Below are positions 42,158 through 54,733 of a stretch of DNA of 64,000 bases, piece after piece (positions within the stretch are counted from its first letter, which is position 1; the number at the start of each line of letters is the position of its first letter). Below the pieces are notes generated by a model. That model saw only the letters and a list, made by a program, of their open reading frames with translations, was not told the origin of the DNA and ran no database searches. A program made the position numbers and the translations under genes. Where the stretch lies: the NCBI RefSeq assembly GCF_019145475.1, contig NZ_JAHTKI010000010.1, positions 186,001-250,000 on the forward strand, read 5' to 3'. Origin of the DNA: Pseudomonas botevensis. Its GTDB lineage: Bacteria; Pseudomonadota; Gammaproteobacteria; Pseudomonadales; Pseudomonadaceae.

Positions 42158-42947
42158 CTTCGGCGAGCTCCTTGGTAAAGAGTTGATGCAAATAGTCGTT
42201 GAGCTTGCGCGAGGCTTGCGGCGCAGGGCCTTGCGTGGCGAAAGTCTGTGGGTCTATATCGGCCCCGACGCGAAAACTGAAATGCACGCGGCGACGCGGG
42301 ATCCGATACCAGGGTTCGGCCTTGGTCAAGGTGGTCGGGCTGACCTTGATCATCACCGGGGTAAGAATTTTCGCACCGCGCAGGGCAATCGCCGCCGCAC
42401 CCCGATGAAAGGCCGGCGCCTGGCCGGGCTGGGTGCGGGTGCCCTCGGGGAAAATGATCAGGGTCTGGCCACCCTGCAAGGCTTCGGCGGCGGTATCGAG
42501 CATGTCCATGCTGCCGTCGTTGCTGATGTAGCCGGTGCTGCCCAGCGGACCACGGGTGAAAGGGTTTTCCCACAGGCTTTTCTTCACCACGCAATTGGCG
42601 TGGGGCACCAGGCCGATCAGGAACACCACGTCGATCAGCGACGGGTGGTTGGCGATAATCATCTGCCCCGGCCGGCCGAGGCGCTCGGAGCCCTGGATGT
42701 CATAGGTCAGCACCCCGGTGCGGGCCATGAACCGGACGAAAAACCAGAACAGCCGACTGACGGTCTTCCGCGCCCGTTGCCGATGCGTGAGGGCATCACC
42801 GGGCAGCCATGAAAGCAGCGGAAACACCAGCAGGCGCAGGCACAGCCCGCCCAACCCGAACAGGGCGAAGCTCACGGCGGTGGCCAGCAGGCGCCAGTAG
42901 TAGGCGTCGCGGTTTTTCTCGGTCACAGGTTGCGTTGCCAGGTCCAT
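42135..42947 (-). CDS. apeD: Lysophospholipid-type acyltransferase ApeD
   Basis: 270 residues: a membrane helix (about 20-45), then a PlsC-like domain with NHPSLIDV (HX4D) and FPEGTRT. It could acylate a lipid head to make the anchor. I took the ATG at 42947 (MDLATQPV), overlapping the previous gene by 25 bases; an ATG nine codons upstream is possible. Confidence 0.82.
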   Translation of the reverse strand: MDLATQPVTEKNRDAYYWRLLATAVSFALFGLGGLCLRLLVFPLLSWLPGDALTHRQRARKTVSRLFWFFVRFMARTGVLTYDIQGSERLGRPGQMIIANHPSLIDVVFLIGLVPHANCVVKKSLWENPFTRGPLGSTGYISNDGSMDMLDTAAEALQGGQTLIIFPEGTRTQPGQAPAFHRGAAAIALRGAKILTPVMIKVSPTTLTKAEPWYRIPRRRVHFSFRVGADIDPQTFATQGPAPQASRKLNDYLHQLFTKELAEDERSEHP

Positions 42948-43642
42948 ACACGATTTTTCCAGGCATGTTGGCAATGGGGTTGCTGGCCGAACAGGGTTTG
43001 CAACAGATTCAGCGCATGGGGCCAGTGCGCTTTGGACAGTGATTCGGTGGTGCTGTTCAGGGTCAGCCGCCAGTCGGTACCGGGCGTCAGCAACAGGCCC
43101 ACCGCGTAAGGAAACGGCACGTCATCGATCCACGTCGAATAGGCGGCGGGCGGCTGTTCTTCGGTGATCACCAGCAGCACCGCCGGCGCACCTTCGTCGA
43201 GCAGGGCAGCGGCTTCGAGCATGCCGTGTTCCAGGCCATCGCCTGCGGCGGCAAGGGCGGTCATTTCGCTGGTTTCGCCGCGCATGATCGACCACAGACC
43301 GATGATCGCGTTGTGTACCGACAGGCTGAACTGGGTCGGCGACAGCGGCTGCTCGTCGGCCAGATCACTGAGGATGTCGAAGGTGCGCGGGGTCTCGCCG
43401 TGCCGGGAGACGAACACCAGTGGCAGGTTTTCCCGGCCTTCGGCCAGCGGCCAGCCGACACTGAACGCCATGCGGGCCAGCCGGCTCAGGCGTCGGCGCT
43501 GCATGGCCGGCAGGAACGACACATCGGGCGCGGCATCGCTGCTGGCGGGCACGACCGGTTGTCGGCTCCAGGCCTGCCAGGCCTCCACGCTGTCGAGCCC
43601 GGGAGCCCACGCGCGCCATTGGGCGATGTTGAAGTTGATCAC
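42923..43642 (-). CDS. apeC: Ketosynthase-like chain-length-factor protein ApeC
   Basis: 239 residues covering only the N-terminal half of a ketosynthase fold (SVHNAIIGLWSIMRGE, LEHGMLEAAALLDEG). The region where a ketosynthase has its active Cys reads GETSEMTALAAAGD, with no Cys, so it should act as a chain-length factor with ApeO rather than condense by itself. It starts with GTG; no ATG fits. First gene of the ape operon, 93 bases from a good promoter. Confidence 0.8.
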   Translation of the reverse strand: MINFNIAQWRAWAPGLDSVEAWQAWSRQPVVPASSDAAPDVSFLPAMQRRRLSRLARMAFSVGWPLAEGRENLPLVFVSRHGETPRTFDILSDLADEQPLSPTQFSLSVHNAIIGLWSIMRGETSEMTALAAAGDGLEHGMLEAAALLDEGAPAVLLVITEEQPPAAYSTWIDDVPFPYAVGLLLTPGTDWRLTLNSTTESLSKAHWPHALNLLQTLFGQQPHCQHAWKNRVWTWQRNL

Positions 43643-43734
43643 GAAGATTCATCCCGCCCCTGCGGGCTTCATTGCTGCTCTGGTTCACCAGCCTGTGGCA
43701 GGCCTGGTGTGGCGCTTGGCATTGAGTGGCGCGC

Positions 43735-43763
43735 ATTATCCCGGTGCTACGGGTGTGTAGCAA
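43735..43763 (-). promoter_or_regulatory. Putative sigma-70 promoter of the ape operon
   Basis: On the minus strand TTGCTA (43758-43763), 17-base spacer, GATAAT (43735-43740). It predicts a leader of about 85 bases before the GTG of apeC. The 360-base gap to the ParA gene holds nothing else I can assign. Confidence 0.45.
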
Positions 43764-44002
43764 ATGTTGGTTACATTTTGCGCAACGAAATGTACCGGTT
43801 GGACCGTGATAAAAATGTCACTTGGCCATTATGCAGATCGGCGCTGGGCTGTCTGTCGGGCTGATCGGCGATCAATGGCAGCCTTTGCCCTGATTGCATG
43901 CAGATATTTGCGTCAGACCTTGTAGTCCGTGTCCGTGAAGGTAGCGAAGCGGGGCTGCGCACCACTACACTCGGTCATTCTTTGATACACGGAGGTTTTG
44001 TC

Positions 44003-44773
44003 ATGCGGCGCGTGGTGTTCAATCAGAAAGGTGGCGTGGGCAAATCCAGTATTGCCTGCAATCTGGCGGCCGTCAGCGCGAGCGAGGGTTATCGCACGCT
44101 GCTAGTGGATCTCGATGCCCAGGCCAACTCCACTCAGTATCTGACGGGGCTCACCGGTGACGACATTCCGATGGGCATTGCCGATTTCTTCAAACAGACC
44201 CTGTCCTCGGGGCCGTTTGCCAAGAAAAACCAGGCGGATATCTACGAAACCCCGTTCGACAACCTGCACATCATCACCGCCACGGCGGAGTTGGCCGACT
44301 TGCAGCCCAAGCTCGAGGCCAAGCACAAGATCAACAAGCTGCGTAAGTTGCTCGATGAGTTGAGCGAAGAGTACGACCGCATCTACCTCGATACGCCGCC
44401 AGCGTTGAACTTCTATGCGGTATCGGCGCTGATTGCCGCCGATCGGGTGCTGATTCCCTTCGATTGCGACAGCTTCTCGCGTCAGGCGCTGTATGGGCTG
44501 ATGGCGGAAATCGAAGAACTGAAGGACGACCACAACGAAGGCCTGGAAGTCGAAGGCATCGTGGTCAACCAGTTCCAGGCACGAGCCAGCCTGCCGCAGC
44601 AGATGCTCGACGAGTTGATCGCCGAAGGATTGCCGGTGCTGCCGGTGTACCTCACCAGCTCGGTGAAGATGCGCGAATCCCACCAGGCCAGCACGCCGCT
44701 GATTCACTTTGATCCCCGGCACAAACTGACCCAGCAGTTTGTCGAGCTGCACAACCTGCTCGAAGACGCCTGA
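44003..44773 (+). CDS. Orphan ParA-family ATPase
   Basis: 256 residues with the deviant Walker A KGGVGKSS (about 9-16), [12 protein letters not shown], and YLDTPPAL. ParA/MinD ATPases place plasmids, chromosomes or protein clusters along the cell. No parB or centromere-like repeats follow, so it is not a standard par locus; it may position a protein complex. GGAGG seven bases before the ATG at 44003 sets the start. Divergent from the ape operon. Confidence 0.85.
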   Translation: MRRVVFNQKGGVGKSSIACNLAAVSASEGYRTLLVDLDAQANSTQYLTGLTGDDIPMGIADFFKQTLSSGPFAKKNQADIYETPFDNLHIITATAELADLQPKLEAKHKINKLRKLLDELSEEYDRIYLDTPPALNFYAVSALIAADRVLIPFDCDSFSRQALYGLMAEIEELKDDHNEGLEVEGIVVNQFQARASLPQQMLDELIAEGLPVLPVYLTSSVKMRESHQASTPLIHFDPRHKLTQQFVELHNLLEDA

Positions 44774-44796
44774 GTCTTCAGGGCACACGGTTTTTC

Positions 44797-44822
44797 CTGT
44801 GGGAGCGAGCCTGCTCCCACAG
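44797..44822. repeat. Single REP-type hairpin
   Basis: CTGTGGGAGC-GAGCCT-GCTCCCACAG, a perfect 10-base stem between the convergent ParA and trxC genes; preceded by TTTTT, it may act as terminator for trxC on the minus strand only weakly. Confidence 0.7.
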
Positions 44823-44827
44823 TGGGA

Positions 44828-45262
44828 TCAGATGCCCTGGCTACGCAGCCACGCCATCAATTGCTGCAGCGGAAACGCCCCGCTCTGCCGCGCCACTTCC
44901 TGGCCGTTCCTGAACAGAATCAGACTGGGAATCGAGCGAATCCCCAACTGCGCCGACAACTGCTGATTGGCGTCGCTGTCGAGCTTGGCCAGCCGGCACT
45001 TGCCCGCCAGTTGCGCAGCCGCCTGTTCGAACACCGGCGCGAATGACTTGCACGGCCCGCACCAGTCCGCCCACACATCCACCAGCAACGGCAGGTCGCC
45101 CTTGATCTGGCTGGCGTAGTCGCCTTGCTTGAGTTCGAACGGTTTGCTCAACAACACCCCGGATTTGCACCGTCCGCACTTGGGCTGATCACCGAGGCGT
45201 TCGGCGGGGATGCGGTTGAGGCCGTTGCAGGCGGGGCAGGGGATGAGGAGTGGGGTGGTCAT
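44828..45262 (-). CDS. trxC: Thioredoxin 2 with zinc-binding N-terminus
   Basis: 144 residues. N-terminal zinc finger with CPAC (9-12) and CGRC (about 29-32), then a thioredoxin domain with the redox site WCGPC (about 68-72) and cis-Pro in RSIPSLILF. Cytoplasmic disulphide reductase, in E. coli induced by oxidative stress. Stands alone. Confidence 0.93.
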   Translation of the reverse strand: MTTPLLIPCPACNGLNRIPAERLGDQPKCGRCKSGVLLSKPFELKQGDYASQIKGDLPLLVDVWADWCGPCKSFAPVFEQAAAQLAGKCRLAKLDSDANQQLSAQLGIRSIPSLILFRNGQEVARQSGAFPLQQLMAWLRSQGI

Positions 45263-45390
45263 GAGCGAGATCCAATGGAGAGCTGATAAAAAGCTAAGTG
45301 GAGACGTTTGCTCATATTTTCAATCGCGCAGCCTTTGAGGTCTTGCCTAGGCTGAGTTGTACCGGTCGAGGCCGTTGGTCTGTCTGGCTG

Positions 45391-45407
45391 TATCGCAACT
45401 TGCGATA
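45391..45407. promoter_or_regulatory. Palindromic operator 1 of the higBA locus
   Basis: TATCGCAA-C-TTGCGATA: an 8-base perfect inverted repeat around one centre base, 51 bases before the higB start. It shares the half-site TGCGATA with operator 2. HigA-type antitoxins bind such palindromes to repress their own promoter. Confidence 0.6.
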
Positions 45408-45440
45408 ATTTTGATCTGTGATTAACTCCCCATAGCAGAA

Positions 45441-45458
45441 TGCGATAAGGATATTGCA
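45441..45458. promoter_or_regulatory. Palindromic operator 2 over the higB ribosome-binding site
   Basis: TGCGATA-AGGA-TATTGCA, an inverted repeat with one mismatch, covering the AAGG ribosome-binding site and touching the start codon. Same half-site as operator 1. Confidence 0.5.
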
Positions 45459-45753
45459 TGCATGTGTTCAGTGAAAAACCCATTCGAGAGGCCAAGGAAC
45501 AATGGCCACAAGCAGCCAGTGCGTTGGCGCAGTGGTTTCGTCTGGCAGCAGGAGTTATCCAAAGGATTTCTCTGCGATGAAGTCGATATTTCCCGCGACC
45601 GACAAGGTTGGCGAGCTTCATGTTTTCGATATTGGTGGCAACAAACTGAGGTTGATTGCTTTTGTCAGCTACCGATCTCAACGGCTCTACATAAAGCACG
45701 TAATGGATCACCGCGAATATGATCGCGGAAAGTGGAAGGAGGGAAAGGTATGA
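45458..45753 (+). pseudogene. higB: higB-type mRNA-interferase toxin, disrupted by a frameshift
   Basis: From the ATG at 45458 (AAGG seven bases upstream) the frame gives MHVFSEKPIREAKEQW, ...QWFRLAAG, then a stop at about 45581. The expected rest, YPKDFSAMKSIFPATDK, ...DIGGNKLRLIA and HREYDRGKWKEG, runs in the other frame to 45753. Shifting near 45551-45556 (GGAGTT) gives a product of about 98 residues with the HigB family's spacing, so one base seems to be missing. HigB enzymes cut ribosome-bound mRNA. The locus therefore probably makes no toxin. A sequencing error is the other explanation. Confidence 0.75.
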
Positions 45754-46151
45754 GTGCTTTGATCAAAACGGTTGCCGAGCACTGGCAGTTTGTCTCTCCA
45801 TTGCTTCGCAAACCGAAGAGCGAAGAGGATTACGACGACTTGGTACGGGCAGTCGACGAGTTATTGGAAATCACTGGCGATGATGAGTCACATCCGCTGA
45901 TGAGTCTGGTCGACATCATCGGTGACTGGATCGCAGAGTGGGATCGTACCCATCACCCTATGGCTCAAGCGAGTGGCGAAGAGGTTCTCGGTTACATGAT
46001 GCGCGAACACGGCCTGACTCAGAGCGACCTTCCGGGTGTCGGTACTCAATCGGTCGTTTCGGAAATTCTGAATGGCAAGCGCAAGCTCAACTTGCGCCAG
46101 GTTCGCTGGTTGGCAGAACGCTTCAATGTTCCGATCGATGTGTTTATCTGA
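45750..46151 (+). CDS. higA: HigA-type antitoxin / transcriptional repressor
   Basis: 133 residues. C-terminal helix-turn-helix of the Xre type (EEVLGYMMREHGLTQSDL... with VVSEILNGKRKLNL, about 78-115); N-terminal half is acidic (KSEEDYDDLV, ITGDDESHP). This toxin-second order, HigB before HigA with an ATGA overlap, is the family hallmark. It should bind the TATCGCAA palindromes upstream and neutralise HigB. The frame is intact although the toxin frame is not. Confidence 0.87.
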   Translation: MSALIKTVAEHWQFVSPLLRKPKSEEDYDDLVRAVDELLEITGDDESHPLMSLVDIIGDWIAEWDRTHHPMAQASGEEVLGYMMREHGLTQSDLPGVGTQSVVSEILNGKRKLNLRQVRWLAERFNVPIDVFI

Positions 46152-46157
46152 TCTTGC

Positions 46158-47669
<1,512 letters not shown>

Positions 47670-50600
47670 TTAGTCGAGTTTGGCGGGCGGTGGTTCTTGC
47701 AGCGGCTTCTGGCCGTCGACCGGCACGATGGTTTTCGTTTCCGGCTCGATCGGCACCATCTTGTATTCCTGGCCGTGGAGGTTCTTCAGGTAGACCTCCA
47801 TCTGGCGGAACGAGATGTTGATGTGCTGCTTCTTGAACTCGCGGTTGATGAAGCGGTTGACCTCGTCGATCACCGGGTTGCGGTCACCGAGGTCGCGCAC
47901 ATGCATGCGCAATTCGTGGTCGAGGGTGCTTTCGCCGAAATTCAGGAAGTACACGTGCGGCTCGGGTTCTTTGAGCACCCGTGGGTTTTCCCGGGCGGCC
48001 TTGAGCAGCAGTTCCTTGACCAGATCCAGATCCGAACCGTAGTCGACACCCAGCTTGAGCGTGACCCGGGTGATGGTGTCGGTCAGCGACCAGTTGATCA
48101 GTTGCCCGGTGATGAACGTCTTGTTCGGGACAATGATGTCCTTGCGGTCGAAATCGGTGATGGTCGTGGCGCGGATGCGGATCTTGCTCACCGTGCCCGA
48201 CAGGTTGCCGATGGTGATGGTGTCGCCGATCCGCACCGGGCGTTCGAACAGGATCATGATGCCGGAGATGAAGTTGGCGAATATCTCCTGCATGCCGAAA
48301 CCGAGGCCGACCGACAGCGCCGCCACCAGCCACTGCAACTTGTCCCAGCTCACGCCGAGGGTCGACAGGGTCGAGACGAAGCCGACCCCGGCGATCACGT
48401 AGGACAGCAGCGTGGTCGTGGCGTAGGCGCTGCCCTGGGCCAGATTGAGTTTCGACAGCACGAACACTTCCAGCAGGCCCGGCAGGTTGCGCGCCAGGGC
48501 GAAGGTAATGCCGATGATGATCAGCGCACCGAGCATGTCGCCGATGCTGATCGGCACCATGCTCATGTTGGCGCCGGTGCCGCTGGTGTATTCGTAGAGG
48601 GTGATGTTGTCCAGGTACGAGAACACCGAAATCAGGTCCGACCAGACCCAGTACAGCGCGGCGATGAAACCGCCGAGCAGCGCCAGGCGAATCAGGCGCA
48701 GGGACTGCTCGTTGACCTTCTCGATGTCCAGCGCCGGCTCTTCGATCACCGCTTCGCCATCACCGGCCTCTTTCGCGGCCTGACGTTTCGCCAGGGCGCG
48801 CTGATAGGCCAGGCGCCGCGCGGCGACGGCGAGGCCACGCACGAAGGTGGCTTCGATCACCAGCCAGAACATCAGCAGGTACAGGGTGTTGATCAAGCGG
48901 TCGCTGAGTTTCAGCGCGGTGTAGTAGTAGCCGAAGCACACCGCGACGAACAACGCGATCGGCAGCAGGGTGAACATCACCGCGACGGCCTTGCGGAACA
49001 GCGAAGCGTTTTCGTGGGTCGGGCTGCTGATCAGCAGGCGGCTGAGCAGCCAGGCCATCAGCGCGTAGCAGGTCAGCACCACCGGCATGCCCAGCACGTC
49101 ATCGGCCAGCCCCGCCGGTTGCAGCTCGGCAACCGCCACCACAGACACCAGCGCCATCACGACGAGGCCGAGTCGACGTACCCAGCCTTGCAGGAATTCG
49201 ACTTGCGGCTTTTCCCAGCGGAAGTGCAGTTCGGCCACGCCGCCCGGCGCAAGAATCCGGTAAGCGGTGTAGAACACCAGCCACGCCTGGGCCATTTGCA
49301 GCAGCGCCGCGCCCATGTTGGCGTTCTGGCCTCGGGCGTCGATCTGCAACGCAAGGCCGCACAGCGCCAGGCCAAGGGCTACCGGCAGTGCCAGCAGAAT
49401 GTTGATCAGGATCGCCTGCGGGGTGTGCAACTGGCTGTCGCGCTTGAAGTGGCCGATGTCCAGGTGAACCTTGTTCAGGCGCGCATACAGTTGCTTGCGG
49501 CGCCACAGCAGCGCGCCGATCAGCAGGGCCAGTGGCAGGAACAGCAGCGGTCGCTGGGTCAGGCCGTCGGTCAGCTCGCTCAGGCTCGAGGCCAGCGGCA
49601 GGGTGTCGACCTGACGTTGCAGGCGCTCCGGCACGCCACGCATCCATTCCAGATCCAGCGGCTTGTTGCTCGGAATCCAGAACATCTGCTCATCGAGGGT
49701 CGCGCGCAGGCTTTGCGCGGTGCTCAGCAGTTGTTTCTGGTTCAGTTGCAGGGTGATCGATTCATTGAGCACTGCGCTCAGTTCGCGGTTCAGCCGTTCC
49801 AGCAGGTCGGCGCGGGTGTTGGCCAGTTCCAGCAGGCTTTTGCGCAACTGCGGCGTGACTTGCTCCGGCGGCTGGGTGGAGAGCAGGTTGTCGACGTAGG
49901 TCGCCGGGTTGCTCAGCAGTTCGCGCTGCTGGCTGACTTCGAACTGATACAGGCGAATGTCGGCGATCTGATCCGCCAGGTCGCGATCGACCTTGAGCCG
50001 CGGCAGCGACTGTTTCTGTTTATAGAGAATCTTTGACAGCAGCAGGCTGCCCTTGAGCACGTTGATCTGCTCGTCGAGGGCCGAGTCACTCTGGGTCACG
50101 CTGTCCAGTTGCTGCTTGGTCTGCAGGTTCTGTTGGGTGACTTCGTTGAGGCGGTCGGTGCTTTTGAGCAAGTAGTCCGAGAGCTTGAGGTTGGCCGCGC
50201 TCTCGGTGGCGAGCAGGCTGCTGCCGCCGGCCTTCTGTGCTTCGATGGATTGCTGGGTGACGGTTTCCTGGGACAGCGCCAGACGCTTCTGGTTGATCAG
50301 GGTTTGCAGCTCCTGGATCTCGCGGTCCAGGCGATCGGATTTTTCCGAGAGCAGGTCATGCTGGCTGTTGCCCAGATCCTGCAAGGTGCTGTTGCCGGCC
50401 AGTTCCTGGCGGCGCAGCGGCATCAGTGCATTGAGCGCCGCCAGCTCGGCGTTGAGCAGGTCGCGCTGCTCGCCGCTGAGGGTCTTGCCGCTGTCCTTGC
50501 CGGTCTTGAGGATGTTGTTGATCTGCTGGATGCGCGTCTGGCTGCTGGCAATCTCGGCCTGGGCACGTTCGGGACGGGTCTGGGCGGTGATGATCAGGCT

Positions 50601-51020
50601 GTTGGCGTCGGCCAGGCTCTTTTGCAGATCGCTTTGCTGGGTTGCGCGCTCGGTGAGCATCTGCTCCAGCTGCTGGATGGTCTCCTTGGGGAAGCGCTGC
50701 GCCACCGGCACCACTGCGCTGGCCTTGAGGCGTGTCAGCTCGCGGGCATTTTCGACGGTCTGCTTCGGCGCGGTCGCCAGTTGCTGCTTGAGATCCGTCA
50801 GCTTCTGCTCGTAGTCACGCCGGTTGCCGAGCTGGGTCAGCGTGTTTTGCAGGACGGTTTGCAGGGCCTTCTGATCGGCTTCCGGCAGTTTGCGGTCGGC
50901 GATCTTGTCCAGGCTGGCCTGCACGGCTTCGCTGGACGGCGGTTCGGCAGCTTGCAGCGGGCCGACAGAAAGACTCAGGCCCAGCAGGGCCGCGACGAAA
51001 AAGGAGCGCAGGGTAGACAT
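47670..51020 (-). CDS. mscK: Large mechanosensitive channel MscK/MscM type
   Basis: 1116 residues, close to E. coli MscK. Signal peptide (cut near LQA-A, about 24), a long periplasmic coiled-coil domain (about 25-470), about ten membrane helices (about 490-880), the pore-lining MscS helix with GFGMQEIFANFISG, and the C-terminal MscS beta and mixed domains (LSGTVSKIRIRAT, VPNKTFITGQLINWS). Opens on membrane tension to release solutes after osmotic downshock. I chose the ATG at 51020 at the signal peptide. Follows the K+/H+ antiporter gene by 34 bases, so they may be co-transcribed. Distinction from MscM (YjeP) is uncertain. Confidence 0.88.
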   Translation of the reverse strand: MSTLRSFFVAALLGLSLSVGPLQAAEPPSSEAVQASLDKIADRKLPEADQKALQTVLQNTLTQLGNRRDYEQKLTDLKQQLATAPKQTVENARELTRLKASAVVPVAQRFPKETIQQLEQMLTERATQQSDLQKSLADANSLIITAQTRPERAQAEIASSQTRIQQINNILKTGKDSGKTLSGEQRDLLNAELAALNALMPLRRQELAGNSTLQDLGNSQHDLLSEKSDRLDREIQELQTLINQKRLALSQETVTQQSIEAQKAGGSSLLATESAANLKLSDYLLKSTDRLNEVTQQNLQTKQQLDSVTQSDSALDEQINVLKGSLLLSKILYKQKQSLPRLKVDRDLADQIADIRLYQFEVSQQRELLSNPATYVDNLLSTQPPEQVTPQLRKSLLELANTRADLLERLNRELSAVLNESITLQLNQKQLLSTAQSLRATLDEQMFWIPSNKPLDLEWMRGVPERLQRQVDTLPLASSLSELTDGLTQRPLLFLPLALLIGALLWRRKQLYARLNKVHLDIGHFKRDSQLHTPQAILINILLALPVALGLALCGLALQIDARGQNANMGAALLQMAQAWLVFYTAYRILAPGGVAELHFRWEKPQVEFLQGWVRRLGLVVMALVSVVAVAELQPAGLADDVLGMPVVLTCYALMAWLLSRLLISSPTHENASLFRKAVAVMFTLLPIALFVAVCFGYYYTALKLSDRLINTLYLLMFWLVIEATFVRGLAVAARRLAYQRALAKRQAAKEAGDGEAVIEEPALDIEKVNEQSLRLIRLALLGGFIAALYWVWSDLISVFSYLDNITLYEYTSGTGANMSMVPISIGDMLGALIIIGITFALARNLPGLLEVFVLSKLNLAQGSAYATTTLLSYVIAGVGFVSTLSTLGVSWDKLQWLVAALSVGLGFGMQEIFANFISGIMILFERPVRIGDTITIGNLSGTVSKIRIRATTITDFDRKDIIVPNKTFITGQLINWSLTDTITRVTLKLGVDYGSDLDLVKELLLKAARENPRVLKEPEPHVYFLNFGESTLDHELRMHVRDLGDRNPVIDEVNRFINREFKKQHINISFRQMEVYLKNLHGQEYKMVPIEPETKTIVPVDGQKPLQEPPPAKLD

Positions 51021-51054
51021 AGAGACCGGGCAAGCAAGTGAGAGTGGACGCAGT

Positions 51055-52797
<1,743 letters not shown>

Positions 52798-52942
52798 AGG
52801 CAGTACTCCGGAAAGCGTTAAGACGGGCGCAAACTGACCATGCAGTCTGCGTGCCAGCGATTCTAACCTGTTGAAATGTGATGCTGTCAAAAAGGTTTTT
52901 GCGCAGGCGTTCTCGGGTGTCGGGTTCGGCTGGCGATTACTG

Positions 52943-53089
52943 CCCTCGCCCTGACCCTCTCCCGGAGGGAGAGGGGACTGATCGGGGCGCTTTTGCGAAA
53001 TGCATCGACCTGAAATATCGAGCCGAACTCAAGATCTGAAAGTCCCCCGATCTGCGCCCTCTCCCTCCGGGAGAGGGCTGGGGTGAGGG
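52943..53089. repeat. MITE-like double-hairpin intergenic repeat, copy 2
   Basis: 147 bases with ends CCCTCGCCCTGACCCTCTCC and GGGAGAGGGCTGGGGTGAGG. Both ends fold alone (CCCTCTCCC-GGA-GGGAGAGGG and CCCTCTCCC-TCC-GGGAGAGGG). Between the chemoreceptor and cvrA genes. Confidence 0.8.
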
Positions 53090-53107
53090 AACCCTTGATG
53101 TTGCCTC

Positions 53108-54733
53108 TTACAGGCTGAACCGCCCAACCATGTTGTTCAGATCCAGCGCCAGACGCGACAGCTCATTGCTCGCTGCACTGGTCTGATTCGCCCCGGTCGC
53201 CGATTGCACCGACAGGTCGCGGATGTTCACCAGGTTGCGATCCACTTCCCGCGCCACCTGCGCCTGCTCTTCGGCCGCGCTGGCGATCACCAGGTTGCGC
53301 TCGTTGATCTCGACGATGGCGGTGTTGATGGTGTCCAGCGACAGGCCGGCGCCACGGGCGATGTTCAGGGTCGACTCCGCGCGTTCGGTGCTGTTGCGCA
53401 TCGAATCCACGGCGTGTTCGGTGCCGCTCTGGATGCTGCCGATCATCCGCTCGATCTCGCTGGTCGACTGCTGCGTGCGGTGAGCCAGGGCGCGAACTTC
53501 ATCGGCGACCACGGCAAACCCGCGACCGGCTTCACCGGCACGGGCCGCTTCGATCGCTGCGTTGAGGGCCAGCAGGTTGGTCTGGTCAGCCAGCCCGCGA
53601 ATCACATCCAGCACCTTGCCGATGTCGCGGGATTCGTTGGCCAGATCACCGATCAGGGTCGCGGTGCTCTGCACGTCGGCGCTCATGCGTTCGATGGCGC
53701 TGACGGTTTCCTGCACCAGATCACGGCCGTCACCGGCAGAGGTGGTGGCGTTTTTCGAGGCTTCCGAGGTGCTGACGGCGTTGCGCGCGACTTCTTCCAC
53801 GGCGCTGGTCATCTCGTTCACCGCCGTGGCGGCCTGCTCGATTTCGTTGTTCTGCTGGGTCAGGCCACGGGCGCTTTCGTCGGTGACGCTGTTCAGCTCT
53901 TCGGCGGCGGACGCCAGTTGCGTGGCCGAGCCGGAAATCCGCTGCAAGGTATCGCGCAGCTTCGATTGCATCTTCGCCATGGCCGCCAGCAGGCGCCCGG
54001 CTTCGTCGGTGCCATCGACGTGGATCGGCTGGGTCAGGTTGCCCTCGGCGATGGTTTCCGCCGCATCCAGCGCTTTCGAAATCGGCTTGGTGATGCTCAG
54101 GGTCAGCAGCCAGGCGAACAGGATCGTCAGACCGGTAGCGATCACCAGCAGCGTCACCACCAGGTTGAAGGCCGAAGAATACTGGTCGGCGGCTTGCTGG
54201 TTGGTGTCTAGGGTCTGCTGGGTGTTGATTTCCAGCAAGCGGTTGAGCACGGTATTGACCGCTTCGGAATTGGTCAGCAGATCGGTGTTGAGCAGGTTGC
54301 GCAGTTCATCCACCTGATTGTTGCGCGACAGGGTTTTCATCCGGTCTTCGATCTGGCGGTACTGGCCCAGCAACTGCACGTATTGATCGTAGGCCGCGCG
54401 CTCCTGCGCACTGGTGATCAGCGGCTCATAAATGGCCTGGGCCTTGCGGATCTGCTGGTTGCGCGTCTCCAGCAGTTCGATGGTTTTCTGCTGCACATCC
54501 GGCTCGCGGTTCACCAGCAAGCGGTAGGACAGCACGCGCAGACGCAGGGTCAGTTGCGTGAATTCGTCGAGGCTCTTGATGCTCGGCACGCTGCTGGTGG
54601 TGATGTCCTCGGCGGCGCCGCGGATCTTGCTCATCTGGTTCAGGGCGAACACCCCGAGGATCAGCATCAGGCCGCCGATCAGGGCGAAACCGGTGAACGC
54701 GCGAGGCGCGATATTCATGTTGCGAAGGGACAT
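53108..54733 (-). CDS. Methyl-accepting chemotaxis protein (four-helix-bundle sensor)
   Basis: 541 residues: membrane helix 1 (about 14-36), periplasmic four-helix-bundle ligand domain (about 40-190), helix 2 (about 192-212), HAMP (about 213-265), and the signalling domain with the hairpin tip [19 protein letters not shown], the contact site for CheA/CheW. The start at 54733 ([10 protein letters not shown]) is usual for relatives; ATG 54718 is possible. No C-terminal CheR-binding pentapeptide is seen (ends GRFSL). Ligand unknown. Confidence 0.92.
   Translation of the reverse strand: MSLRNMNIAPRAFTGFALIGGLMLILGVFALNQMSKIRGAAEDITTSSVPSIKSLDEFTQLTLRLRVLSYRLLVNREPDVQQKTIELLETRNQQIRKAQAIYEPLITSAQERAAYDQYVQLLGQYRQIEDRMKTLSRNNQVDELRNLLNTDLLTNSEAVNTVLNRLLEINTQQTLDTNQQAADQYSSAFNLVVTLLVIATGLTILFAWLLTLSITKPISKALDAAETIAEGNLTQPIHVDGTDEAGRLLAAMAKMQSKLRDTLQRISGSATQLASAAEELNSVTDESARGLTQQNNEIEQAATAVNEMTSAVEEVARNAVSTSEASKNATTSAGDGRDLVQETVSAIERMSADVQSTATLIGDLANESRDIGKVLDVIRGLADQTNLLALNAAIEAARAGEAGRGFAVVADEVRALAHRTQQSTSEIERMIGSIQSGTEHAVDSMRNSTERAESTLNIARGAGLSLDTINTAIVEINERNLVIASAAEEQAQVAREVDRNLVNIRDLSVQSATGANQTSAASNELSRLALDLNNMVGRFSL

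Noticed and set aside
44003..44773. Chromosomal parAB segregation locus
   Set aside because: No parB follows and no parS-like 16-base palindromes (TGTTNCACGTGAAACA type) were seen nearby; chromosomal parAB of pseudomonads lies elsewhere by the origin.
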